Part shown: positions 29,779 to 35,690 of the stretch, in pieces
Layout: each line of letters begins with the position of its first letter
How positions within the stretch are numbered: position 1 is the first letter of the stretch
Assembly: GCA_017165825.1 (NCBI GenBank)
Contig: CM029377.1
Location: forward strand, 21,875,014 to 21,939,013
Length of the DNA: 64,000 nucleotides
Source of the DNA: Hepsetus odoe
Lineage: Eukaryota > Chordata > Actinopteri > Characiformes > Hepsetidae
Direction: 5' to 3'
The notes under the pieces: generated by a model
The model's database searches: none
What the model saw: only the letters and a program-made list of their open reading frames with translations
What the model was told of the DNA's origin: nothing
Translations under genes and position numbers: made by a program

Positions 29779-29990
29779 ACAGGCAGTTGTCCACGGAGCA
29801 GGCCATGCTCCAGCAGACCCTCCAGATGGAGTCCAAAGTCAACAAGAGGCTCTCCATGGAGAATGAAGAGTTGCTATGGAAACTCCACAACGGCGACCTC
29901 AGCAGCCCGAGGCGACTCTCGCCCTCATCGCCCTTTCACTCGCCCCGAAACTCCGCCTCCTTCCCCAGCGCTCCCATATCGCCCAGATAA
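2..29990 (+). CDS. mtus1: MTUS1 (ATIP3-like long form), 14 coding exons
   Basis: Microtubule-associated scaffold protein 1 (angiotensin-II AT2-receptor-interacting protein). The family binds and stabilises microtubules, associates with EB1 and restrains growth signalling; that is family knowledge. Seen here: exons 2-1690, 3159-3240, 7200-7355, 8210-8347, 11635-11739, 19815-20038, 24137-24203, 26776-26990, 27280-27385, 27784-27857, 27966-28061, 28293-28409, 28860-28957 and 29783-29990. All have GT..AG borders and matching phases, giving about 1,124 codons from the ATG at 2. The N-terminal half is acidic and disordered. It contains a conserved PRPNLRNVKAKVISRA block at about residues 420-435. 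The C-terminal 330 residues are coiled coil ending in the family signature SMENEELLWKLHNGDL and a Ser/Pro tail. The start is uncertain because only one base precedes that ATG. Human MTUS1 is 1,270 residues, so an upstream exon may be missing. Confidence 0.93.
1935..2500. repeat. Degenerate minisatellite in mtus1 intron 1
   Basis: Many diverged copies of a roughly 35-40 bp unit built on CCAGAGACTCAAGACATGAC and TTGACTTTGACTCT run through the stretch. The copies differ by substitutions and small indels, which suggests an old array. Short open frames here are by-products of the repeat. Confidence 0.75.
3159..3240 (+). CDS. mtus1: mtus1 coding exon 2
   Basis: Acceptor TTTTTCTACAG and donor GTGAGT bound 82 nt, phase 0 in and phase 1 out. 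The peptide TVSRAKPPKSAGGDTC.. is a basic, proline-rich linker. There is no separate functional motif. Confidence 0.8.
3492..3530. repeat. Short perfect inverted repeat
   Basis: Arms ATTTACGTTGAA (3492-3503) and TTCAACGTAAAT (3519-3530) with a 15-nt AT-rich spacer. A hairpin or a small MITE remnant is possible. Confidence 0.7.
3820..4090 (+). mobile_element. Possible Tc1/mariner transposase remnant
   Basis: The stretch includes a frame reading TSVKHGGGSSIVCF, close to the KHGGGS.M.WGCF segment of Tc1-like transposases. The rest is too decayed to align by eye, and no terminal repeats were seen. Confidence 0.35.
4490..5577 (-). mobile_element. L2-like LINE 3' portion (reverse strand), degraded
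   Basis: On the minus strand, broken frames give reverse-transcriptase C-terminal sequence: a YAD(D) motif decayed to YADY near 5485, AWMTAHHLKLNPNKTE, ARNLCVTF, LAGLPLKATRPLQLI, and RIRFKTLTLAYKATNSLAPT at 4900-4950. An A-run (T38 at 4580-4617) and a 3' tail segment follow. The same tail occurs in the copy at 31905-32510. Frameshifts and a missing 5' half make it inactive. Confidence 0.8.
5944..6034. repeat. GT microsatellite, about 91 bp
   Basis: Uninterrupted GT dinucleotides in mtus1 intron 2. They generate poly-Val/Cys open frames that are not genes. Confidence 0.97.
7200..7355 (+). CDS. mtus1: mtus1 coding exon 3
   Basis: 156 nt, phase 1 to phase 1. It encodes a Pro/Ser/Lys-rich segment with SSKLPIKGG near its middle, an S-x-L-P variant of the EB1-binding SxIP motif. 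It ends ..ENHAATNRG at GTAATA. Confidence 0.82.
7370..7620. repeat. CT/CTGT microsatellite directly after mtus1 exon 3
   Basis: 250 bp of pyrimidine-rich CT with CTGT blocks, starting 15 nt after the donor at 7356. It may influence recognition of the nearby donor. Confidence 0.95.
8210..8347 (+). CDS. mtus1: mtus1 coding exon 4
   Basis: 138 nt, phase 1 to phase 1, after acceptor TTATTCTCAG. The peptide is basic: VVKTEEKPVKSS, then TTVVIPKRANCTPAKPTAAG. The donor GTACAC runs directly into a CA microsatellite. Being symmetric, this exon could be skipped without a frameshift. Confidence 0.82.
8480..9420 (+). mobile_element. Tc1-like transposon remnant
   Basis: Plus-strand frames around 9030-9200 read KEWLKKEKVYVFERQSPDH and LWKELK.AVHARKPTNTPEL, the C-terminal part of fish Tc1 transposases (normally ..QSPDLNPIE.LWKDLKRAV..). 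Stops and indels interrupt it. The far end contains the usual CAATAACTTTTGCCACTTAC terminal-type sequence. Confidence 0.75.
10067..10592 (+). mobile_element. Non-autonomous mariner-type element, copy 1
   Basis: Bounded by inverted ends CAGTACTGT..AAAAGTTTTAGGCAGGTGTG and ..CTTTTGCACAGTACTG. TA precedes the left end. The interior contains partial transposase-derived sequence with an inner inverted region (AGGTACACTTGCACA and TGCAAGTGTACCTAG). The right end continues straight into a TG repeat. About 526 bp, non-coding. Confidence 0.85.
10690..11075. repeat. AT-rich degenerate tandem repeat
   Basis: Diverged copies of a unit of about 36 bp centred on TTCTGGATATTAATTTTATT and AGAACTTT repeat across the stretch. 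This is an old minisatellite; no coding potential. Confidence 0.6.
11100..11340. repeat. Degenerate GT-rich tandem repeat
   Basis: Repeated variants of AAGGTGGAGTTGAGAGTGTT and GGGGTGTGATTTAGT with a period near 60 bp. It is adjacent to, but different from, the AT-rich array just upstream. Confidence 0.6.
11635..11739 (+). CDS. mtus1: mtus1 coding exon 5 (last exon specific to the long form)
   Basis: 105 nt, phase 1 to phase 1. It encodes a low-complexity Ala/Pro/Asn segment (GQKAPAQPNNAAAKPTHNAL). The donor GTATGG leads into a TG repeat. It splices across about 8 kb to the exon at 19815. Confidence 0.8.
12431..12667 (+). mobile_element. tRNA-derived SINE, near full length
   Basis: A-box-like GTGGTCTAGTGTTTAGAG near the start and a B-box GGTTTGAATCC at 12482-12492. 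The body contains CCTTGAGCAGGGTACC and a GTGTGGGTTAAAT segment, ending in TTTCACTTTCACTT. Other copies of the same family recur in this window. Confidence 0.8.
13125..13392 (+). promoter_or_regulatory. mtus1: Probable internal promoter and 5' UTR of the short mtus1 isoform
   Basis: This is inferred from the alternative first exon just downstream. The stretch is richer in CpG and G+C than the AT-rich introns around it and has no clear TATA box. A GT repeat lies at 13354-13371. Start sites cannot be read from sequence alone. Confidence 0.45.
13393..13513 (+). CDS. mtus1: mtus1 alternative first coding exon (short isoform)
   Basis: ATG at 13393 (context GGACCATGC) with 40 codons plus one base, then GTTAGA. 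The residues LTAKGLFRNLQLP and KKTTVVFHS match the distinctive ATIP1 N-terminus in spacing and character. No acceptor is needed, because the exon starts inside its own 5' UTR. Confidence 0.85.
13393..29990 (+). CDS. mtus1: MTUS1 short isoform (ATIP1-like) from an alternative first exon
   Basis: The alternative first exon 13393-13513 (ATG at 13393) reads into the shared exons from 19815 to 29990. Total length is 1,326 nt, or 441 residues, against 436 for human ATIP1. Its peptide has the ATIP1 layout: MLWSPRLSLSNFHVKLTAKG, then a basic and hydrophobic stretch, then TTVVFHS just before the splice. It ends with one leftover base (phase 1). This is the same phase as the long-form exon 11635-11739, so either joins the exon at 19815 in frame. 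The short form lacks the disordered N-terminus and is nearly all coiled coil. In mammals ATIP1 is the form tied to AT2-receptor signalling. It is presumably driven by its own promoter inside the gene. Confidence 0.88.
13627..13710. repeat. Dispersed AGGGCTGAAC..CGATATCGCA repeat, fragment
   Basis: The motif AGGGCTGAAC followed by CGATATCGCAGTCACAGAAT is a common fish interspersed sequence. Related fragments lie at 35705-35795 (reverse) and 37575-37650. The class is uncertain, probably a non-autonomous DNA transposon. Confidence 0.45.
13720..14110. repeat. Degenerate AGAATCA-type repeat stretch
   Basis: Diverged units containing AAAGAATCAAA, GATCTG and GAGCTGTAACTGAAGAATCA recur with irregular spacing. 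It lies in the intron after the alternative first exon and is non-coding. Confidence 0.5.
14743..15245 (+). mobile_element. RTE-like LINE 3' fragment
   Basis: It begins KGMVYSTVMRPVML and continues to a C-terminal segment with internal deletion. It ends with the typical GATCCACTGTGGTGACCACT and AACGGGAGCAG 3' sequence. An ATA repeat (14707-14740) abuts its 5' side. Confidence 0.75.
15252..15445 (+). mobile_element. Second RTE-like LINE 3' fragment in tandem
   Basis: It reads GWFGDKVREVRLCWLGHVQR and RDEEYI, the same C-terminal region as the neighbouring fragment, in the same orientation. A partial duplication or independent insertion are both possible. Confidence 0.65.
16318..16655 (-). mobile_element. 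RTE-like LINE 3' fragment (reverse strand)
   Basis: On the minus strand it reads MRWFGRVQRRDEDYIGRR, KMELTGKRKRGRPKRRFMYV, REDMQVV, the C-terminal end of RTE-type LINE proteins. A T-run and GGCTGCTCCTATTTAGG mark the 3' end. Truncated 5'. Confidence 0.8.
16838..17312 (+). mobile_element. Non-autonomous mariner-type element, copy 2, with TA duplication
   Basis: Ends CAGTACTGTGCAAAAG and CTTTTGCACAGTACTG are perfect inverted repeats flanked by TA on both sides (16836-16837, 17313-17314). A residual frame at 16930-17178 reads WPPQSPDLNIIQCDLW and LKAKGGHTKY, the C-terminal end of a Tc1/mariner transposase. The catalytic core is absent. Confidence 0.9.
17588..17603 (+). promoter_or_regulatory. 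CTCF-like motif in mtus1
   Basis: GCACCAGGGGGCGCTC matches the core of the vertebrate CTCF site almost perfectly. Two more plus-orientation matches lie at 18026-18040 (CCAGCAGGGGGCAGC) and 6480-6494 (CCAGCAGGGGGCAAC). A weaker minus-orientation one lies at 35855-35870. Confidence 0.5.
18055..18165 (-). mobile_element. tRNA-derived SINE fragment (reverse)
   Basis: The reversed B-box GGGATTCAAACCCA and reversed body GGTACCTTGATCAAGGGAAC match the family seen at 12431. 5'- and 3'-truncated. Confidence 0.7.
18378..18505 (-). mobile_element. tRNA-derived SINE fragment (reverse), second copy
   Basis: GATGGAGACGGTACCCTGCT, GGGACTCAAACCCATGACCT repeat the reversed SINE pattern 250 bp after the previous one. 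Confidence 0.7.
19815..20038 (+). CDS. mtus1: mtus1 coding exon 6 (first exon shared by both isoforms)
   Basis: 224 nt, phase 1 to phase 0, acceptor GTCTGTTGCAG. It begins VDKSSRG and ends with the start of the coiled-coil region, QCILQLRNLVVHGNRRLEAL and then ALVIQHIFTE, the best-conserved block of this exon. A Gly-rich patch (PAGRGGGGVGV) looks fish-specific. Confidence 0.92.
20634..21648. repeat. 1-kb inverted repeat with microsatellites at the inner edges
   Basis: The left arm 20634-20790 and right arm 21480-21648 are reverse complements with some indels. The shared core includes CACTCAAATGCAGTATCAC and TTTATCAGCTATTTAAACTCA. Inside the left arm lies a CA repeat (20790-20845), and before the right arm its complement, a TG repeat (21436-21480). 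The spacer holds a separate tandem repeat. Confidence 0.85.
21185..21335. repeat. Short minisatellite of about 45 bp
   Basis: Three to four copies of GTGTGGTGTTTCTGATAAAG with TGGCCA and GTGGACATACA. It is a common fish tandem motif and sits in the spacer of the inverted repeat. Confidence 0.7.
21741..21823. repeat. CA microsatellite, 83 bp
   Basis: Pure CA run in mtus1 intron 6. Further arrays cluster nearby: TG 22049-22096, TG 22379-22416, GA 22490-22518, CA 22781-22822, CT 22924-22962 and CA 22975-23031. Confidence 0.96.
23350..23605. repeat. Dispersed repeat, copy A
   Basis: GAATGGAACTAGACGTCCAA, TATGTGCA.. and CCAAACTCTGGTTAAACA resemble the block at 28985-29205 (GAATCGGACGTCCCAAATTT, CTCCAAACTTGTCAACAC). 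The class is unknown; the copies are strongly diverged. Confidence 0.5.
23722..23888 (+). mobile_element. tRNA-derived SINE
   Basis: CAGTGGCCTAATGTTTAGGG (A-box side), B-box GGTTCGAGTCCCAG, body TTCCCTTGAGCAAGGTA and tail TTCACTTTCACTTTA. Together with the reversed piece at 23953-24003 it forms an inverted SINE pair. Confidence 0.75.
23953..24003 (-). mobile_element. SINE fragment (reverse)
   Basis: GATGGGGATGGTACCTTGCT and CAAGGGAACCTC are the reversed body of the same SINE family, 65 bp from the plus-strand copy. Confidence 0.65.
24137..24203 (+). CDS. mtus1: mtus1 coding exon 7
   Basis: 67 nt encoding REQALKQKKEVSMQLKNLQ.., a heptad-like coiled coil continuing from QHIFTE. Acceptor ATTCCTTGCAG, donor GTAAGA. 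CA repeats follow the donor within 15 nt. Confidence 0.88.
24851..24983. repeat. TG microsatellite, about 133 bp
   Basis: TG repeat with two TTG interruptions near its middle, which suggests an older array stabilised by point changes. Confidence 0.96.
25190..26660. other. AT-rich intron stretch, no gene
   Basis: About 1.4 kb of very AT-rich sequence with loosely repeated TTTACTTATT, TTTACATATTTACCTA motifs, ending in an ATT repeat (26646-26678). No open frame, RNA gene or intact transposon was recognised. Confidence 0.6.
26776..26990 (+). CDS. mtus1: mtus1 coding exon 8
   Basis: 215 nt of coiled coil: CCERLQKEKQEVCVTLESA and later LEETLRDFYSAEWDKTHQAY. The second block matches the family's LKEFYTREYEKL-type segment. 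The donor GTAGGA follows QQQ. Confidence 0.92.
27280..27385 (+). CDS. mtus1: mtus1 coding exon 9
   Basis: 106 nt, Glu/Gln/Lys-rich coiled coil (VEEVRSKQETLRKEQEETHS). It leaves one base at the donor GTGAAT. An RTE-type retroelement fragment begins shortly downstream. Confidence 0.88.
27405..27725 (-). mobile_element. RTE-like LINE 3' fragment (reverse) in mtus1 intron 9
   Basis: It carries the reverse complement of the GAGAGGACATGCAGG and GGAGGTTTATGGATGTGG segments and, at 27675-27705, the AGACCAGCTATGTTATATGG segment of RTE-type LINEs. It is 5'-truncated and interrupted. It lies only about 20 bp from the upstream exon. Confidence 0.75.
27784..27857 (+). CDS. mtus1: mtus1 coding exon 10
   Basis: 74 nt; the carried-over g completes GAG, giving ELRTTHERDIQELENTRKQS and then EASMN. 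Acceptor TTTACCCAG, donor GTAAGT. Only 74 nt long and phase-asymmetric, so skipping would break the frame. Confidence 0.87.
27966..28061 (+). CDS. mtus1: mtus1 coding exon 11
   Basis: 96 nt, phase 0 to 0. The coiled coil ERLESLMKENEVLSDRLREE continues to KVLTDKNQ. It matches the family's LKSENDALNEKL-type segment. The intron before it is only 108 nt. Confidence 0.9.
28188..28270. repeat. GACA/GATA tetranucleotide repeat in mtus1 intron 11
   Basis: Mixed AGAC and AGAT tetramers, ending 22 nt before exon 12. A similar CTGT/CTAT array lies at 4128-4185. Confidence 0.93.
28293..28409 (+). CDS. mtus1: mtus1 coding exon 12
   Basis: 117 nt, phase 0 to 0. It carries the conserved YLEQELESLKVVLEIKTSQL and HQQDKKMMQMDKL blocks of the MTUS coiled coil. 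The preceding intron contains a GACA/GATA repeat. Confidence 0.93.
28860..28957 (+). CDS. mtus1: mtus1 coding exon 13
   Basis: 98 nt encoding MESNVKLEECLKKLQQENED and YKARMDKHAALS. The leftover CG joins a G in the next exon to make Arg of the conserved RQLSTEQA. Confidence 0.93.
28985..29205. repeat. Dispersed repeat, copy B
   Basis: Second member of the family at 23350, in the same orientation, inside the last mtus1 intron. It covers the middle of a frame with no protein similarity. Confidence 0.5.
29260..29730. repeat. ATACACACA-type complex repeat plus SINE piece
   Basis: Irregular units of ATACACACAGTATACACACA and AGTGTAAACAGAATACACAC flank a SINE body (29338-29510: TTGATCAAGGTACCATCCC.., TCACTTTCACTC). 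This explains the long minus-strand cysteine/valine-rich open frame here, which is not a gene. Confidence 0.65.
29739..29776. repeat. CT repeat forming the pyrimidine tract of the last mtus1 exon
   Basis: 38 bp of CT followed by TTACAG. The microsatellite itself serves as the polypyrimidine tract for the exon at 29783. Confidence 0.93.
29783..29990 (+). CDS. mtus1: mtus1 last coding exon with stop codon
   Basis: It starts after a 38-bp CT tract and TTACAG. It encodes QLSTEQAMLQQTLQMESKVN, KRLSMENEELLWKLHNGDLS and a Ser/Pro tail ending FPSAPISPR, then TAA at 29988-29990. This is the most diagnostic exon for MTUS1. Confidence 0.96.
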
Positions 29991-30700
29991 CCCTGCCCTC
30001 TGTGCTCAAACGGACTCTATTACCCCTTTTCACACGAAACGAGTGACTTGTACAGTTTCTAAAGACCTGATCGCGTCTCTGGACAGAGACAATTGCACAG
30101 TTGCACTTGCAGAGCTTGCCGTGCCCTGACATTCGCTTGTCCCCCTCTTTCTCCCACCTCTCTTCTGAAGGAGGAAAAACACCTCAGGGTTTGTATATAG
30201 ACTCCCCTCCCCTTCCTCTCACCACCAATGTTTGGTTCCTGCTGGAACTCTTTTTATTTCCTTTTCCTTTTTCAAGCGGGACAAGCTTCATTTCACCCAC
30301 CTGGAGAAGATGTCCCCAGTATGCCTGGTCCGAGAATGACCGTAAAATAGAACCGATTCATCCCTGGGAAGGTCTTTTCCCGAAATTTCCAAAAAGTGGT
30401 CCACGTACCAACCAATATAGCATGTAAAGTTGGACGCCAAATAACTTGCCTATTCCTAAAGAATGTAGTCCTGTTTCCACAAAGTCCTGTTTTCTCACAC
30501 TGTCTAAACTGGAAATCTTTAAGAACATCTCTTTCATGTCCCCAACCCCTTGTTTTATGTTAATGAGTACATTAAACATCTTCTGGACCCCAAGTCTGAT
30601 GTTTCCTCATGAATCAATCAGATTTCCCTGGAGGACAGGCAGGTAATGGAGGAGAAAACTAGAACAAACTGGATTTTTATGTAATAAAATCTCTTCAGTG
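29991..30700 (+). other. mtus1: mtus1 3' UTR with probable poly(A) signal
   Basis: No open frame of interest follows the stop. AATAAA at 30683-30688 is the nearest canonical poly(A) signal; a second lies at 31590. The true cleavage site cannot be fixed without transcript data. The stretch has no recognised repeat. Confidence 0.5.
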
Positions 30701-31900
30701 CTTTCCTTTGTGAATCCTAATGCTTCCTAATTCTGATACTAATGAAACACGGGGTGTCTAATAGAACGTACCAAGTGGAGAAGGTTTTTCCAACAATAAT
30801 GAGACCAAAGGTCTCAGATCACCATGAGTTTTGGTGTTCACAGGTTTGCTTTCAGTTCAAAGGCCTTAAAATGATCAGGGTCCCAAATTAGCTTCACTTG
30901 TGTTTTTAATGTCTTGTTGAGGAACAGTTCTCTTGATCTTTCTGAAGGACAGTGTTTTTGTCTCTCATTTTCAGTACAGTCTCTGTACCTGAGCAGCTCT
31001 CCAGGTCTTCCTGAAGGACAGTGTTTTTGTCTCTCATTTTCAGTGCAGTCTCTGTACCTGAGCAGTTTGATTGTTTTTTGTTGGTTAATCCACACAGTGA
31101 TCTACATCTGAACCTTCAAGTAGAACAAAGCGTCTAATTTAAGACATGAAGCAGTGAAGAAACAGATGATTTCAGATGATCAGGATGCTGAGTGGGTGGA
31201 ACCCCTTTATCTAGAACCTTGTATCTTTATACACTTTGCAGCCTGGAGCAACGAAACATTTGTTTCTGTTTTTTGCATTCAATCTACTCAATATTACAAT
31301 GAGATAGTTTGAGAGGCAAACACTTCTATGAAATGTGAACATATGTAGGACGAAATGGCTGGAAACTTCAATATTTCAGTGTTTATTTCGTTTCTTTAAC
31401 CATAAAAATATGTGGCTCAATATGTGACTGTACATTTCACTGCTCAATGTGGATGTTACTTCAATGGCTGGTCTTCAATGTCAGCAGTGGATCTCTAAAT
31501 ACCAGATTACTGAGAAGTAGGCTTTTAGGAATTTAGGCCTGGATGGAGCATTGGGTCCCAATTAGTGCAGTCAACGTGCTCCGAAATGGAATAAATATAC
31601 ATTATATCTTCAAATATGTTCCCATTTAAGATGCTTTTTACAGTTAATACCACTGTATTTATTTAAAAGATCTCAGACCTTTTGTCAGAGCTCTAATGCT
31701 TCCGATATCAGGTATTCATGTCTCCACCAGCAAGCAGGTTGGAGAAGGGAAATCATGTCCTAAGTATGGGAACCAAACAGTTAAATGCTCCAGGAGATCA
31801 TCTCTTGTGCTATAGTGCCTCCATGTGGACCCACAATGAAATGACAATGCTGTAGATCAGTGAGCGCCAACCTGATTGTACAGGCTTCACCTCTTGAGCT
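30700..31900. other. Intergenic stretch, little recognised
   Basis: It contains a 69-bp direct tandem duplication (30942-31010 and 31011-31065, sharing GAAGGACAGTGTTTTTGTC) and an AATAAA at 31590. No gene or intact mobile element was seen. Confidence 0.6.
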
Positions 31901-31904
31901 ATTT

Positions 31905-32510
31905 ACATTTACATTTATGGCATTTAGCAGACGCTCTTATCCAGAGCGACTTACAACAGTGCTTTATTTCCACATTAGATCAACATCTTGGTAAATAGCA
32001 CAGATCAGTAACTGCTGATTAGCTACTACCACCTAAGTAACAAATTAAGAGCCCTTGTGACAAGTATATACCAGACACTTTTTTTTTTTTTTTTTTGGAC
32101 AGGAAAGAGAGTAGAGGTTATTTTTAGGAAAGAAGGAGCAGGGGTGGGAGAGTAGGAAAGAGAGTAGAGGTTTTTAGGAAAGAAGGAGTAAGGGTAGGAG
32201 AGTGGATGGTTTGGGAGGGTTAGTCCCTCAGAAATTCCGTGAACAGGTGGGTCTTTAACCTACGTTTGAAGACAGCAAGGGACTCAGCAGTTCTGACCAT
32301 CAGGGGGAGTTCATTCCACCACTGAGGGGCCAGAACTGAGAAGAGTCTTGATGCTTGTCTTCCTCTGTTTTTCAACGGTGGGGGTTCAAGACGAGCAGTG
32401 CTTGATGGTCTGAGGGGACGAGAAGAGACACGGTGTTTGATTAGAACCATTATTTCCATAATTCCATTATTTATGGATTCTGAAGGCAATAACTGGGGTC
32501 TGCAAGACGT
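31905..32510 (-). mobile_element. L2-like LINE 3' end with complete tail
   Basis: The minus strand encodes SRPLRPSSTARLEPPPLKNR, LFSVLAPQWWNELPLMVRTA, VFKRRLKTHLFTEFL, then an A-run. Its 3' tail ends in the reverse complement of GCAGACGCTCTTATCCAGAG. The tail is shared with the SINE at 42652-42848. Confidence 0.8.
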
Positions 32511-33079
32511 CTAGGACCTGACTGGGTTAAAATATGTTGAGCGAAAACATATTGCTCTTTTTTTTAAGGCAGATTAAACTCTTAATATAAACCATGTAAA
32601 AATATTCACTGGAGGTTAAAAGGTTCAGATAGATTTAAAACCTCAGGTTTGAACAGTACAGCAGATTAAAAGTGCACAGACAAATAGATGTGTCTTATTG
32701 ACCGATCAATCCTTGTCCTTAAAAGTGTTTAGTGGAGTTGGGTCGCAGCCAGAATGCAGCACCAGGTTTTGGATGTTCTCAGATGGGACTGATCGATCCA
32801 GGCTTTGTATAAAATGTTCTTTGCAGTACTTTCCCTCTGACACTGGCAGAACTTAATCTGCAGAACAAGCATCCAGACTATCTTTCTGGACTGCTTTTAA
32901 TACACAGTTTTCCCAGCTCTTGCCAAACCTTTCATCATCTCTGAAATCCTGAAGCTAAAAGAGCAGAGATGCCTAAGACTTGCATTGAAAGATTTGTAAT
33001 GTTAAATGTATCTATTTCTAAATTGTTCAACTTAAAAGCAGTTGGTGCACCGTGGCGGTTGATTTCTGTTTGTTTGGCA

Positions 33080-33475
33080 CTGCTCCAGCACCTGGGGAGG
33101 AGTGATGGGGATGGTTTCTTGTTCATGGGTATCTCAGGGCAACCTACTGTTCTGGGACTCAAACCCATGACCTTCCGATTACCTACATGATAACACAGGC
33201 GTGGTCATGGTCGGAGGTTTGAATCCCACATCCAGCACTAACGCCTTTGGGTTTCTGAGAAAAACCCTCATCTCAGGTTGCCTAGTGGGTGGGTATCTGC
33301 CCTCATGATCAGAAGGTCATGGGTTCAGGTCCCAGGCCAGTGGGTTACCCAGTGGTAACCTTGAGCAAGGTGCCATCCCCATCACTGCATCCTGGGTGCA
33401 GTCATTGCAGCCCAGTGCTCTTGCTCCCAGTGTGAATTTCATTTAATGCATTTCACTAATCGTGCTCATGGCAGA
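33080..33475. mobile_element. Inverted pair of tRNA-derived SINEs
   Basis: A reversed copy at 33080-33185 (GGGACTCAAACCCATGACCT) faces a forward copy at 33275-33475 (GGTCATGGGTTCAGGTCCCA, ACCTTGAGCAAGGTGCCATC). Another reversed piece lies at 34983-35040. Confidence 0.7.
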
Positions 33476-33869
33476 TGCCTGAGTGCATGACAAAAGAAAC
33501 TCTCTGTATGTGCCAGTGAATGCAAGAGTGACTAAAAGTGAGTTTGAGGTGATACAGTTGTGCATGCCAGTGGATGTGTGGATGTGTATCGCACTCCCCT
33601 GCTTCACTGTTCTGAATGATCGATGTGCTGATGCTGCCGATCCACCAATTCCAATCAGAGAGAGGCTATTGATCATTGCAGCCCCTGATGACGCACAAGG
33701 AAAAGCTATGCAGTGAGTTGATTTAGCTCAGCTCAGCTTCCCGAAAGTGCCTACGCTGACAGATCACACGTCCTTGAACTCACAGCAGTGGACGAGGAGC
33801 CCGCAGGGGTGAATGCACTGCAGCATATGGAGCAAGAGCCAGGGTGACTATACTTCCTGACTGTAACGT

Positions 33870-34975
33870 AGGGTAAGCTGTAGCACCCTCTGAAAAAGTA
33901 AAAGTTAGTGAACTGATTCACTCAGTATAAGTGGAAAAGGATAGGCTCAGAAAAGTACACAGAGTATAAAAGTAAAATGTACAGGAATGTACAGAGTATA
34001 AAGGAAAAGGAATGTCCTGAGAATATAAAGTGAAATAAAGTGAAGTCTCCTCTGAAGGAAGTTTGTAGCTGAAAGTAAACTGAATCTCACGCCATATTAA
34101 TAGAATTCAAAGACTAGTAAAGCCTCGAACTTCAACTCAAATAAAAACAATCTACTGAAAATAATAAACATTAACTTCACTGCTTCACTTTCATCCATGT
34201 CTCTACAAGTTCTCCTGTCACGGACATCACACTCAAATACACTATGCGTTACATGTGCACAATATGCTGGCAAGGTGATGGAAAATAAAAATAATGGAGG
34301 ATTTACCTCTTTACTTTAGTACAGCTACAAAGAGTTTGTACTTCACTACTTTCTGACCAGCCCACAGCCCTGCTTTGGATAAACAGCTCAGTAAAGGAAT
34401 GAACAACTGAACAGGATCGGGGCGGATAATGTAGGGCAGTTGACCGAAGAACAAAAGGCCCACTCACACTTCTTACATAAACCCGCCCAAGTAAGATCAA
34501 ATTCAACTGCCAGTGAAAGAAATAAACTTTGTCCTACACACACAATCCTAGCGACTCACAAAAATGAGAAAATATATATAGTAAACAAGGGTGCATGATA
34601 ATACTAAGCAAAAAAAAAAATCCAATTTGGTGAAGAAATAGTAGATCTTGACAAACTTTAAAGACATAGGACAAATAATGCTGTGTTTTGGAGGCTGAAA
34701 CAAAATTCTCCCCTACAGACAACACTCAGGATCCGGTTTCTCCCCTCAACCGTCAACACTACACACAGCCCTGACCCATCCATGGTAACCATCTTCAAAC
34801 AGATCCTTCACAACCTTCACACGTTCATATGAATCACTTATTCAAACCAGGGGTTCTGGATCTTGGGACAGTATATCTCAACCTTTTGCCCTGAACAGAC
34901 CAGCAGTCCCAACAATCTAATGGATGGATGGAGGGATGCTGTGGTTGTAAAGGTAAGTATAGAGGGGTGGGTAGT
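33870..34975. other. Intergenic stretch, nothing recognised
   Basis: AT-rich unique-looking DNA with short AGTATAAA/GAATGTAC repeats near 33920-34030. No convincing gene, RNA or transposon. Confidence 0.5.
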
Positions 34976-35337
34976 CATATCCAGCACCTGGGGAGCAGTG
35001 TTGTGGACAATACCTTGCTTAAGGGAATTTTAGGTTTCCACCATAGAATCAAGTTTTTTTTTGTACTATTTATATTTTTCATCATGATTATTCAATCACT
35101 TTGAAAATGTCTTGCATTTTTTAATTTTAACTGTCTGCACTTTCATTCACACTCTTTCTTCGTCCTACCGACTTTCATTCCTCTCCTCTCTTGATCTGAT
35201 CTCAGCCTCTCCAGAATCTTCTCAATCTGCTACTCTCGCTACAGATGTCGTCTGCAAACATCATCGTCCACGGGGACTCGTATCTAACCTTGTCTGTCAG
35301 CCTGTCCGTGTGTATATATAAGAGAGTGAGAGAGAGA

Positions 35338-35690
35338 CAGGGTGCCTAAAGAGGAGTTGTGGTTTTCAGGTGTTGCAGAGTATGTGAGAGTAGTTCCTGA
35401 TTTGTATGAGGACAGTGTGACAGTGGTGAGATCTACAGTGGGAGTGACAGATGCATTTAAAGTAGAGGTGGGATTACATCAAGGATCAGTGCTGAGCCCA
35501 TTCTTGTTTGCAATAGTAATGGACAGGTTGCTAGACAAGGTTAGATAGGAGTCTCTGTGGACGATGATGTTTGCTGATGATATTGTGATCTGCAGTGAGA
35601 GTAGGGAGGAGCTTGAGGAGAACCTGGAGAGGTGGAGATATGCTCTAGAGAGGAGTAGGACTAAAGACAGATTACAATAGGGAGTGTAGT
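35338..35690 (+). mobile_element. RTE-like LINE fragment with reverse-transcriptase motif
   Basis: The plus strand reads EELWFSGVAEYVRVV, DAFKVEVGLHQGSVLSPFLF and, after one stop, TMMFADDIVICSES. FADD is the reverse-transcriptase catalytic motif (about 35565-35585). Truncated on both sides and inactive. Confidence 0.8.

Noticed and set aside
33483..33716. 77-codon plus-strand frame beginning MHDKRNSLYVPVNARV
   Set aside because: It looks protein-like but has no recognised family, no splice context and no neighbours. It is in repeat-rich intergenic DNA, so treated as chance.
35342..35548. Reverse-transcriptase-like gene
   Set aside because: It is a truncated RTE-type LINE with a stop before the FADD motif and no endonuclease part, so annotated as a mobile-element remnant.
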